Of a stretch of 64,000 nt of DNA, positions 1-10,150 are shown piece by piece. A program made the translations under genes and the position numbers. The DNA lies in NCBI GenBank assembly GCA_025765615.1, contig JAIVFJ010000022.1, positions 310,001 to 374,000 of the forward strand, in the 5' to 3' direction. The notes below the pieces were generated by a model, which ran no database searches, was not told where the DNA came from, and saw only the letters and a program-made list of their open reading frames with translations. Source of the stretch: Zopfochytrium polystomum. Lineage: Eukaryota > Chytridiomycota > Chytridiomycetes > Chytridiales > Chytridiaceae. How positions within the stretch are numbered: position 1 is the stretch's first letter; each line of letters begins with the position of its first letter.

Positions 1-287
1 GTGGCGTGGGTACGGGGAGTGGTGGACAGGGTTCGCAACACAAGTTGCCCACGAACAACGACCCACCACCACCACCAGGATGCAACTACGACGCATAGCA
101 TAGTATGGCCAGTTCGCGCGAAAAATGGACCTCCATTCGCTTCGTCTCCATGCTCGGTCCATTTTCTGAATGTGAAGGAAGCTGATGCCAGTTGTACGAC
201 TTTGTGGCTGCCTCCCATCCCCAAATTGATATCCTCCACCTTTTGACAGCGCTCGCTCATACTACGATTTTTCGCAGGTTTCGCAAC
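1..287. other. upstream region of the first gene
   Basis: No coding exon can be supported here. The stretch has short CCA/CAC triplet repeats near position 70. It probably holds the promoter and 5' leader of the SH3 membrane protein that starts at 288. Confidence 0.3.
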
Positions 288-1991
288 ATGCCGGGGTTGC
301 TTGATAATCTTGCAGTAGTCACGGTCGCCGTGTCTGCAACAGCGTGGTCGGCTGCTGCTTCGGCCATCGGGCGGCGGTCTCCATCAAAATGGGGTTTGGA
401 CCACGGGCAGTCGACATCGGGAAACCCCAACTCAGCTTCCGTTACAGATGTTAGTTTAAAATCCATCCGTAAACTGTCCAACACAGTCTGACTTGCCTTC
501 AAACACTAGATGCCTGCAGAGTGCATTTCAATCTCCCAGACAACAGCATGCAGGCCTTGGAATGACGGTCTTTACCTGAACATCTCGAAAGTCAGCAGCG
601 TGTATGGCTTGAAGCTAACAACGGCCGCGCACTGGGACGCTGTCGTAACGGAAGTTACATCCGGTGGGAAGTATCAAGCGGACCTCTGGAGGGACCACCT
701 CGCGTGCAGCGGATACACTGGCTCGCCACTGCAGTACCAGCGCTCTTACAATTGCATCACCGACATATTCTTCTTTTCGGCTGGTTGCAACGCGGCTGCG
801 AAGTCGGCACTGCCCCCCTACGCCTTTGTGCGCCGAGTCATGCAATAAGTATGGCGAGGCAGTGGACGGATTGCTGGGAGATTCCACAGAAGTGCCCGCC
901 TACAAATTCGAACGCAGCAGGACGCGAAATAGCAGATCGCAGGGCGGGCGTCGCGCATGGAGCAGATTCTTGCAATTTTATTGTTTCCCAGTGGACAGAC
1001 GCGGCGGTCTCTGGTGGGAATTTCAATCCCATGTGCATCAAAGGGGTAATCGACGATCAGAATAGTTGCGGTAAGGGATTTTACCTTTCATTTCTTCTTT
1101 GCATACAAAACCAAAACCGCTACGACAGGATTTGGCGGCAACGTTGAAGCGGCGCAGGATTTTTGCCGAGATGTGGATTACAAAGCTTCTTGCTGCAACG
1201 ATTTCAAGGACGCCATGCAGACTGGTTTCGCTTTCCAAAATTTCACAACGGTCAAAACGAACCTGGACGCGGAGGTCTTTGGCGCCGGTCCAATGAGCTT
1301 TCAAACGGACTTGGATGTCGCAACCCGTGCTTACGATGCAAGCCACCCCAACGTCGAGTTTGCAAATGACGTCCATCGTCCAGGCACGGTTGCAGCTATG
1401 ATACATTCACTCTCGTCGTTCTTTGCCCTGCCGCAAGTACTGTCAGACAAGGTCCCCAAAGCAAAGCCGGTTTCGCTCGTCGTCAATGATGGGCCTAGCC
1501 TTGGCCCCGCGTCCAATAATACGGCGGACGCCGGTTCTTCGAGCAGTAGTCCATCTGTATCCATTCCACTCGCCATCGGCCTCTCCGTTGGCGCTCTAGT
1601 TCTTGTCGTCGGCCTCGCCACAGCTGGTTTCATGGCCCTCAATCGCGGTGGTCGGTCGCGCGATCCTCGTCGCATTTCCATAAAGCGAAACGGGTTTTCT
1701 GCCAAAGGGAAGCCGCAACTGGGAGTTTTTGGAGCCACAGTCGCTCCTACTGGATCCCCGCCGAACGGCCCGGCCGTCGACGCAGCCGGCAACAGAAGCC
1801 CTACCCCAGACCATCCGGAGCGATACAAAGTGACGTTTGGGTATACTCCGTCGTTGCCCGACGAAATGGAGTTGAAGGTTGGGCAGGTCATCGAGGTGGC
1901 AGAGTCCTTTGACGACGGCTGGGGGAAGGGCAGGAACTTGAACACGGGAGTGACGGGCATCTTTCCTATGGCTTGCTTGGCGCGTATTTGA
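288..1991 (+). CDS. single-pass membrane protein with Cys-rich ectodomain and C-terminal SH3 domain
   Basis: The protein starts with a hydrophobic leader (MPGLLDNLAVVTVAVSA) that looks like a signal peptide. A cysteine-rich ectodomain is spread over exons near 510-845, 890-1070 and 1145-1500. A Ser/Asn linker and a transmembrane helix (SIPLAIGLSVGALVLVVGLA, about 1558-1620) follow. The last ~57 residues are an SH3 fold, shown by the acidic RT-loop DEMELKVGQVIEV, the DDGWGKG tryptophan and GIFPMACL. The design suggests a surface receptor or wall sensor that recruits proline-rich partners; no ligand can be named. Fungal Sho1-like sensors also end in SH3 but have several helices. At least three introns are needed and their exact borders are uncertain. 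The C-terminal exon is certain, the first ATG likely. Confidence 0.6.
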
Positions 1992-2268
1992 TTTGTCCGT
2001 CAATTGTTTTTTCAATATTAACTCTGCAAGTCACACTGCAGTGCACTTGTGCGATATTTTTGTCAAATGGAAGTGTTTGTGAGAAAATTGTCACTCACGA
2101 CAGAACTGAGGAACTGCGAATTTCCGATCACTTGGGTCGTCGGCTGATGTTGATGTATTCGAACAACTTTCCCTCGGCCAATTTTCGTTTGGCCGTGCAC
2201 GGGATTGTGCGGCTGGTTTTTGTTTTGAGAAAGACCTTCCCTCACCTCGCCCCGCTCTCCCAAAAAAA

Positions 2269-2301
<33 letters not shown>

Positions 2302-2413
2302 AGGAGAGAAGAAACCAAAGAAAAGGAATATCAACGGTAACCGAATCCCGGTTAGTGATTGCGCCCCTACAATCGGGAATTCTAAACCATTGCGCTGGCC
2401 AAGGCCAATCTTC
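1992..2413. other. convergent 3' region with 27-nt oligo(A)
   Basis: The region lies between the ends of two convergent genes. It carries an uninterrupted run of 27 A at 2262-2288 followed by purine-rich DNA. No gene is supported. A weak tRNA-like stretch on the minus strand (about 2340-2410) does not fold properly. Confidence 0.4.
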
Positions 2414-3563
2414 TTACGCCGCACCGCGAGCACTCAGCGGGACGGCACGATACGGCGGCAGCGCCGCGCCGCACAGCACGCACCCCGCCGCCGCCGCGGT
2501 CCTGACGCTGTTCCCAAACGCGCACGCCCGGCAATTGACCGCGGGCAAGATCGGGTCGTACCGCACGCCCTTGTCCGGTACAACGTTCAGCGCGTCGTCA
2601 AAGTACCGCATCATCCCCGCGTAGCGGGTCAGGATCCGGTTGTCGCGCAGCGCGACTTGTTTGAAGCGGGTGCAGAGGAGCTCGACGCGGCGGAGGACGT
2701 CGTCGGATAGGTCCTCTCTGGCGCCGTTGCCGTTGGAGATCAGCGCGACGACCGAGGAGGCCCAGGTCGCGCCGGTGAGCTCCGCGGACGACGAACTCGG
2801 CGCGTCGGAGCCGTCGCCGCCGGCGCCGCCGGTGCCGTTCTGCGCCGGGCCTAGGCCGGAGAGCGCTTGGGTCGCGTCGCCGACGCTTCCGCTGCTTCCG
2901 CGAGCCTTTTGCGACGCCTCGACGCCGACGCGGAGAAAGTGCAGGTAGAACGCGGCGTGGAACAGGCGCGGGTGGCGGAAGATGCTGTACAGCAGCAGGT
3001 CGGTTTCATGCAGCGCCTGGATCTGCTTTCTCATCGCCGCCGTGTACTCTGCTGCTGCGGCCGCCGCTACCTCGGCGGCGCCGAGCTGGCGGGCGGTCAG
3101 GCTCGCGGCGAGCGAGGCGGTCGGGGTGCATATGGCGTTTAGGCCCGGGCTGATGAGCGGCGAGGTGAACCCGACGGCGATGCCGAGGGCGAACCAGCCG
3201 GCGCCGGCGACAACGTCCTGGTAGTACGACATGTTCTTTCGCGAAAAGTAGGTGCCGCGGGTCGCGCCGTAGTAGTTGCGGAGGAGCGTGTAGCGGCCAG
3301 AGTCGCGGAGGATGCGAGTGAGGTGCGGGTAGGCGTGCGCGATGGCCCAGAAGCGTTTTTCGCCGTCACCGGCGTGGGTGTTGTCGACAAAGGGTGCCGG
3401 GGGGAAGGCGTCTTGCATGTCGTTGCGGACGACGAAGCCAATCGAGGCGATGCGCTTCCAGGTGCAGCCGAAGGTCGAGGAGAGTGTTTGTATGGTCGGG
3501 AGGTTCGCCGGTTCGATGTTTGCTTCGTGCATATGGAAGAGGTAGTTGATGTGGTCCATCATG
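2414..3563 (-). CDS. unrecognised protein with C-terminal CxxC pair
   Basis: One uninterrupted frame of ~380 codons reads from two adjacent ATGs (3563 and 3560) to TAA at 2414. I do not recognise the family. The N-terminal half is rich in aromatic residues and histidine (FHMHEANIEP, FWAIAHAYPHLTRILRD). A moderately hydrophobic segment follows (VVAGAGWFALGIAVGFTSPL), then an Ala-rich helical stretch and a Gly/Ser-rich loop. Near the end CRAC and CVLC lie 15-20 residues apart, which could form a zinc ribbon. The frame stays open upstream through a GTTGCT repeat up to a TTG, but no ATG lies there, so that part is probably 5' leader. Function unknown. Confidence 0.55.
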
Positions 3564-3640
3564 TTTTCGGTGGGTGTGGACCTCCATGAGAGGAGACGGC
3601 TGGAAAAATATGTGCAAAACAAACACGCAGTGCCTCCGCT

Positions 3641-3659
3641 TCTGTTGCTGTTGTTGTTA

Positions 3660-3692
<33 letters not shown>
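3641..3692. repeat. GTTGCT hexanucleotide microsatellite
   Basis: Near-perfect tandem GTTGCT/GTT units form this tract, with a shorter related tract at 3718-3740. On the minus strand it would read as Asn/Ser/Gln repeats. It sits about 80 bases upstream of the most likely start of the minus-strand gene. Confidence 0.8.
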
Positions 3693-3693
<1 letters not shown>

Positions 3694-3764
3694 GACAAGA
3701 AGAAGGCCGCCCATTGTTGTTTTGTTGCTGTTGCTGTTGTTTCTCTCCTCTCGCTGAGAATTGA

Positions 3765-4704
3765 AAAAAAAAAAAAAAAACAAAAAAAAAAAAACAACGC
3801 GATCTCAACCGACGACGGTGGGAATGAACTGAGACAAACGGCGAAAAAAAAGAAAAAAAAATTTTTAAAACAACGTTTCTACGATCAAAATTTTCAAGAT
3901 CGAGAATTGACAAGATAAACCGTTAGTTTTTGACCTCCTCGATTTTTTTTTGTTTTTTGCATTGTCATCGTGTTCCGCTCAGGGCACATTGCTTCGCATC
4001 TGTGAATAAAAGTTGCTCCACCTAAGTTGCTTGATGAATGTTGAACTGCGCAAAGAAGGAGGCCCAGTTGCATACAATAATCAAGGACGCCGCCCTGCGT
4101 CGGGCCCCTCCCCTCCCTCTGTGTATTCAAATCCAGGCTAATGCGCTGCATCTGGTTCATCTACCCAGCTCGTATTTTTCCGCCACCGGAGCATTTTGGC
4201 TTCACACTCCCACCAGCGACATCCGTTGAAAGCGACCGAAACGCGTCTCAATGATTAAAATCATTTGCTACACGCGGTCATGCTTCGTACCAAGTCCGTT
4301 AAATACGCCGTATAGTGCGTCCACGGGCTGCCAGGTGTCATCGGGTATGTCCAAGAGTCACCGAGCTTGGAGAGGGCCTCGGTGCCAATTCAAAGTGCCT
4401 CGTCAAAATCTTGTTCATAGAATCTTACTCAAACCGATGTTTTTCGTTAGCTTGGGTATTTCGGCTGCAACGGAGTTAAAGTGGCGTGTTGATGGCCGAG
4501 GCGACGTTGCTGGTCCAAACCCAAGCCTGGGCGCTTCTTTCTTTTGTGTATAAATTTTGACAATCTGTGTGGTTTTTTGGCAAAGGCGTGATCGACGCGT
4601 TCACTTGCCTTCAAGCGCAATATTTACTTCTTTACCGCATTCCGCATTGGTTATCCGCTCTGAAGCCAGCGGATTCATTTTTCTCAAATTACCGTGCGAT
4701 TTTT

Positions 4705-4740
<36 letters not shown>

Positions 4741-5318
4741 TGGGAAGCAGTCGCTTCATGCGAATGGCGCGTCGCAATTGCTGGGCTGTTCGCGTTCTCG
4801 ACGGTAAGTCATAAGGAGATGGCGTCGTCGCGATGTTCTGCCGCGGGCGCCGCCGCCGCCGCCTCGAATCGAGGGGATGGACGCTACTCTCTGACATCGA
4901 CACGGCGACGAAAAAAATTTGCCTTTGCATCAAATAGCAGCGAGGCGTGCTCAGACTGGAGGCGACAGCGTCAGTGTGAAGGTTTACACCGGCAACATGC
5001 TCGAACGCAACGCAACTCCCGTGGCCCTCGACATGGTGCCTCTTCCGCTACGAAGCCTCGTTTTCTACGGGCTGGCAGAAGGTGGTGGAATCATTGGAAT
5101 GGAGACCACGCTTTTCACTCCAGTGTGGCGTGGCCCACGCCCGCTTGTCTTCTTGTCTTGCTTGACCTCTGTCTGTCTCGCACTCCGCCACAAAGCTCCT
5201 TAATTGCCCGATAATCCACACATCTCGATACCGTGCGTGCGTGCGTTGCGGAACCAAGAGAACGGCCAGCTCCACGCTGCACGCCGTCGAGCAGTCAGTC
5301 ACAATACAATACAATACA
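3765..5318. other. intergenic region with 33-nt oligo(T) and an unproven frame
   Basis: A-rich tracts lie at 3765-3870, and 33 T in a row at 4707-4739. An open frame from an ATG at 4819 runs to about 5213 and encodes an Ala/Arg-rich sequence with no recognisable domain. It may be noncoding or the leader of the transporter gene. No other gene is supported. Confidence 0.3.
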
Positions 5319-8300
5319 ATGACCAGCAAGAACGACGACGCCGCCGTAAAGGGCTCCGAATCCTTCTCAGACTCCACCGCGCTGCTCGGCCCGTCGCGCC
5401 CCGTCAAGTCCGTCACCCACGCCCACGCCAGCGGCTCCTGGACCGTCCTCCACAGGTCGCCCCACCGCAACAGGTGCCAGGACTGGCCGTGGATCGTCCC
5501 CTTCCTCGGAATTCTCGCCTTTGTCCTTTACTTTGGCATCAGAGGCACGCGGCTGCTGTCGGATCCCGCCGCCTTCTGCAAGCTCATCGTGAGTGGTGGT
5601 TTGTTTGTCAAGAGGTGCCCGACACCCCCGCCCCCTGACTAAAGCTGAAACGTGTCCCCCTTCGCCCAGCCGTCAAATGCTCTTGATTCTTCCATACCGT
5701 CGACGTCCGATGGCTCCGATGTTTATGATGGATGCGTTCATTACATTATCATTGGCGATCTGCAAACGGCGCGTAGCCAATGCGTCGTATACGCTGTCTC
5801 CAAGCTTGTCGGAGGAACTGGATCAACCCAGAACAACAGCCGACCGGGGGACGTGGGAATGTGGGACGGCTCGCACGCTTCGTTGGAACGCCGTGCAAGC
5901 GTTCCGACAATCGTTTCGACGGTTTTTACAGTATGCGTTTCTTTGTTGGTGTCAAAAGCATCCAACGGCCCAGAGGCGTGCATGAAGGTTTGGCAAGCTC
6001 AAAGCTGCTGATGTGGTGGTATTCTAAGCGATCACGTTTTTTGCAGTTTGCCCTAGGTACCGTCATCTCAAGCACGTCAGGCTTGACATCACTGTTCACA
6101 CAGTGCCTCAGCCCCGTTCTGTCGCAGTCAGCCTCTGCGACGTCGGGCTGCGTCGACTTCGCTATCCACACCGCATTTCCGTCCACTCCCACCAACGTGT
6201 ACACCAACTGCAAGTCCGGATCGTCGCCTGTCGTCACTTGCGTCAACACGGCAATCTCCAGTGTTGCCGGAACGAACAGCGCACTATCTGACTTTATGTC
6301 GTCGTGCGTGCAGCGGGCCGTTGATTCGGGTTCGTCTCCCACGACAGCAGGGATCGTCGGTTGCGTCGAGTACATCGTTGTGGGGCTTACGTCCTCGTCT
6401 GCGTCCGCAAGTTTGAGCAGAAGGCTGGACGCTCGTGTGCTGGATGTATTGCCGAAGTCAGGAAGGACCTTTTGGGAAGGCAGCGATGCTGGTTCTGTTT
6501 CCTCGTCGCTTTCATCGCCGGCCGTTTCATTAGCCTCGTCAGCCTTCATGTCGGCGGTCACGGCAACCTCGACGCAAGGCACGGCTGCCCTTGGGATGGT
6601 CAGCAGCTGCGTTTCGCCGTTTCTGAATGGCACCACCGATGCGCTTGGCGCAGCGTCCCACTGTGTCGAGACAGTTCTCACAAACGCGCTGGGCAGCGCT
6701 GACCAAGTCTACCAACTCATCGTCCAGGCGGTGCAGTCGGTGCTGGGGTTCAACGTTGCGGACTTGTTCAACAACCAGTGCATGGCGAAAACAATAAAAG
6801 ATGTGTCGAGCGGTAACGTTGCAGGAGGTGGCGTGGATCTTGTCAACTGCCTTTTCAAAGGTAAAGCATCCCAATCGAGCGCCTACAAACTCATCAGCTC
6901 GATTTTGATTTCGTGTCAATGAAGGGGCGGCAAACAAGTTCTGCCGTGATGTAGTGATGGCCGGGCCACGGTCGATTGCAAGTGCTCTGAGCACCTACTT
7001 TGGCAGCTTTCGCGAGCGCGTTTCGCAGTCAGCAATTAGACTGACGAAATCGTTCCTTGTGGTGACCGTTTTTGGCGTTCTCATGGCGACTACTTGGATG
7101 GCGGTCGTCACGTTGTTCGGCGAGGGTCTTATTTGGTTTTCTATTGGGATAACTCTGCTAAATTTGACCGCGCTAGTGGTAAGCCAGAATATTGTGACTT
7201 TTGAGCAAAACTGGTAGGAAATCCTCACACTTTTCTGTCACGGCAGATTATCAATTTTGTCATTATGAACATCCCTGGGGCGGTTATTCTTCTTATTTAC
7301 TTGGTTTTCAAAATTGCGTGGTACATTTGGACATGGCGGAAAGTCAAGTTTGCCGCTGACGTTTTGCACGTCTCACTGCGGTATCTCCGGAAGGAACCAC
7401 AGCCATTCGTTTTGGCGACATTGATCTTCCTTTGGAATGCCGGATGGGTAGGTAGCACACATTCGAACTTTAACGATCCTTACACACCTTCTTTGCAGTG
7501 TTATATGTTTGCTGCTGCTTACCTGGATCTTTATTCGCCCGACATTGTACCCGGCGACGTCATTCTGAACTTCAGCATTGTTCTAATCAATACGTATTGA
7601 GATTTCATGGTCATTGAAGTGTGGAAAGGCTGCCTTGGCACATCCATCGCAGGCACCATGGCAACTTGGTACTACTTCCGGCGGGACGGAGAAGCCTCGT
7701 CATTTTACGCTCAGTCGTCGACGGAAAACGACGGCAGCCGCGCGCAGATCACGTCGCCCATGACCCGATCGTTCTTTCAGACTATCACAAAGTCCTTTGG
7801 AACCATCTGCCTTTCATCGATCCTCCTCGCCCTCCTCAAGACGCTGCACTACCTTTACCGGCGGTCGAAAAACTCAAAGAACGCGTGGGTCCGCGCGATC
7901 CTGAACGCCTTGCTTTCTTGCGTCGAGTCGATCCTGCGCGTTTTCAACCTGTACGCGCTCGTGCGGGTGGGCGTGCGGCACGAAAAATACTGCGATGCGG
8001 CAATGGCGACGTGGGAGCTCATAAAGCAGCGCGGCGTCGAAGCGTTGGTCAACGACGACTGCGTGGACATTGTGATGGGCGGCGGGAGGTGGATTGGCGC
8101 TGTAACGCTCGCTGGAGTTGGATTCATTGCGTCAAAAATCGCATACAAGCTTGACTGGGACATAGTAAGTAATGCGTTGCGTTGCGATGTTTCTGTTTTG
8201 ATAGTTGGATTGACCTCTGCCCTCTCCTCGCCAAGGCGTTCATGGTGACGGTGGTCTCTTTCTTTTTCGGCTTCAGTATCCTCTCCGTCATGGCCGTTAC

Positions 8301-8496
8301 GGTCGAGATGAGCGCCGTGACTCTCTTTGTGCTCCTCGCAGAGAACCCAGAGGCGATGCTTCTCAACCACCCCATAATGTGCCGACGGTTGGTGCACGTC
8401 ATCATCGACCGCTGCGAGGCCGAGGGCTGGGTCGTGCCGGACGAAATCAAGGAGCTGGCCGCCGAGACGGGCCAGCCTTTGAGGCGCGGGATATGA
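5319..8496 (+). CDS. choline transporter-like (CTL/PNS1, SLC44 family) membrane protein
   Basis: Exon 1 starts at an ATG in a repeated ACAAT context. It has a short cytoplasmic N-terminus and the first helix (WIVPFLGILAFVLYFGIRG). From about 5670 to 6860 comes a very large extracellular loop with about seven degenerate cysteine units. The C-terminal half (6950-8496) has the CTL core: helices such as LTKSFLVVTVFGVLMATTW and IPGAVILLIYLVFKIAWYIW, the charged segment KTLHYLYRRSKNSKN, and the late NPE-containing end (LLAENPEAM). Family members carry choline or related solutes, or act as plasma-membrane proteins of unsettled substrate; the role here is inferred. Introns are well placed, for example AAAG/GTAAAG near 6860 rejoining at GGGCGGC near 6925. 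The loop is much longer than in yeast Pns1. Confidence 0.75.
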
Positions 8497-8609
8497 CAAC
8501 TGATTTCTCTACTCTTTCTCCAATTCGAGCATGTAAAGACTTAACTTCTGCTGGGGTGACTTTTCTTTTAAATATATTATTTTTTTTTGATTGCGCACGT
8601 GATTCGTCG

Positions 8610-10006
8610 ATGGGAGCCTTGGCTGTCGCTGCAGCCGGCGCGGTTGCCGTGATCGCATTCCTGTTGTTGTGGCGCACCTCGACGTCGGGGCAACTGTCGC
8701 GCGCTGGCGATGAGAACCGAGGCCCTGGGTCCCAACCACCTCCCTCGTCGTTGCCGCCGTCCAGTGGTATGACCCTGATTGGCATCGGTTTCGTCGCGGG
8801 TCTGCTCGCGCCGTATCTCCCCTCCCTTGCGGCTGTACTCTTCCGCAGGCTCTCGAAACGCAAAGGCGACCGCGCCGCATACGACGCCATCGACGCGAGC
8901 CTCAGGCGCGGTTCCGGCTCCGCGCCGTCTCAGCCTTTGATCCCGTATGGGATGGATCACACGCTGCTCAATCTGCGTGCCGACACGTTGTGGCTGAACA
9001 TGGTTCGCGTTTTTTTTTATATTTTTTTTTTTTTTTTTTGGGTCGAGACCTTCCAGCTGACAGATTTCCACACGCACACAAAGTAGGGTCTCTGGACGAC
9101 TCCCGATCAGACCTTTGCGTCCGCGTGCGAGGCCCTCGCGTTGAAAGTCGCCGAAGGCTGCCTGGAGGAGAACGCACGCATCATCGGTAACCAATTAAAA
9201 AGAAAATTATCACCTCGCAAGTAAACTGACCTCTCCAACTGTGTATGCCCTTTGCGCAAACCACTTTTATTAACCCCCCAGACTTTGGCTCCGGCTGCGG
9301 CGACCAAGTCCTCCTCTTCGCCCGCCTCCAGCCCACCGCGACCATCTACACCGTCTCGCTCGAACCCGTCCACTCGCGCACCGCCCACGCCCGCGTCGCC
9401 GCCGCCGGCCTTGTGCGCCGCGTCACCGTCCTCAACGGCGACGCCGCGGACCCGGACACCTGGGTCGCACTCGGCGGCGACGACAGCGGCGACAGCGGCG
9501 GCGGAGGCGGGCAAGCGCCCCAGCCGGGCTCCTGCACAGCAGCCCTCGCAGTCGACGCCGCCTACCACTTCCGCCCGCGCGCCCGCTTCCTCGCCGCCGC
9601 GCGCGCGCTGCTCAAACCCGCGACGGGCCGCCTGCACTTTTCGACTGTTGCTCCTCCTGGACGACAACGGCTCCCTCTCGCCGCTATCCGCGCTCCTCCT
9701 GCGCGCCGTGTGCGCCGCGACGGGTGTGCCGCGGGCGAACCTCGTCACAGAGGCCGCGCTGCGGGACGCGCTGTCCGCGGGCGGGTTCGTCGGGGTCGAG
9801 GTCGAGGACGTGAGCGCGCGCGTGTGGGCGGGGCTCGCCGGGTTTTTGGGCGGCAGGCGCGGGCGCTGGACGGGTGGGTGGCGCCGGCAAAGTGGCGGCA
9901 GTACGAAGGGTTGAGGTGGTTTGCGGAGTGGGCGAATCGGAGCGGGAAGCTGCGGTTTGTCGTTGTGCGCGCGAGGAGGGCGCAGGAGGGCGAGGAGGTG
10001 CAGTGA
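8610..10006 (+). CDS. membrane-anchored SAM-dependent methyltransferase, with paired frameshifts
   Basis: The N-terminus has a transmembrane anchor (ALAVAAAGAVAVIAFLLLW) and a second hydrophobic segment. A substrate-side motif (TLWLNM/GLWTTPDQTF) is joined across an intron with an oligo(T) run. The next intron rejoins at motif I, IIDFGSGCGDQ, the SAM-binding glycine-rich loop. An acidic motif II position and an AVDAAYHF stretch follow, all typical of class I methyltransferases. From about 9640 the homologous reading continues in the next frame (LLLLLDDNGSLSPLSALLL, then VEVEDVSARVWAGLAGFL). It returns to the first frame near 9855 (WVAPAKWRQYEGLRWFAEW) and stops at 10006. Two compensating single-base changes would explain this, either sequencing errors or real damage. 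The substrate is unknown. Confidence 0.6.
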
Positions 10007-10150
10007 AAAAGTTCGGTGGCTCCCACATGTAGTGCTCTGTATTACGGTGAGCCACGGAAAGAACAGACAGTAAAGACGCAGTCCGATCGGCCCAAGGTTG
10101 TGAGGAGCACCAGAAGAAAAAGAAACATAAAAAGTAAAAACTGGTGTGAT

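Noticed and set aside
2335..2410. tRNA-like stretch on the minus strand with A-box and B-box resemblance
   Set aside because: The acceptor and D stems do not pair, the anticodon stem is weak and the T-loop does not match the consensus. At most an old tRNA-derived fragment.
3564..3913. N-terminal extension of the minus-strand gene through the repeat
   Set aside because: The frame is open but begins at TTG and has no ATG; it is mostly low-complexity repeat.
5926..6681. 251-codon minus-strand frame under the transporter loop
   Set aside because: Opposite the well-supported CTL exon; its acidic reading mirrors the Ser/Cys-rich codons of that exon.
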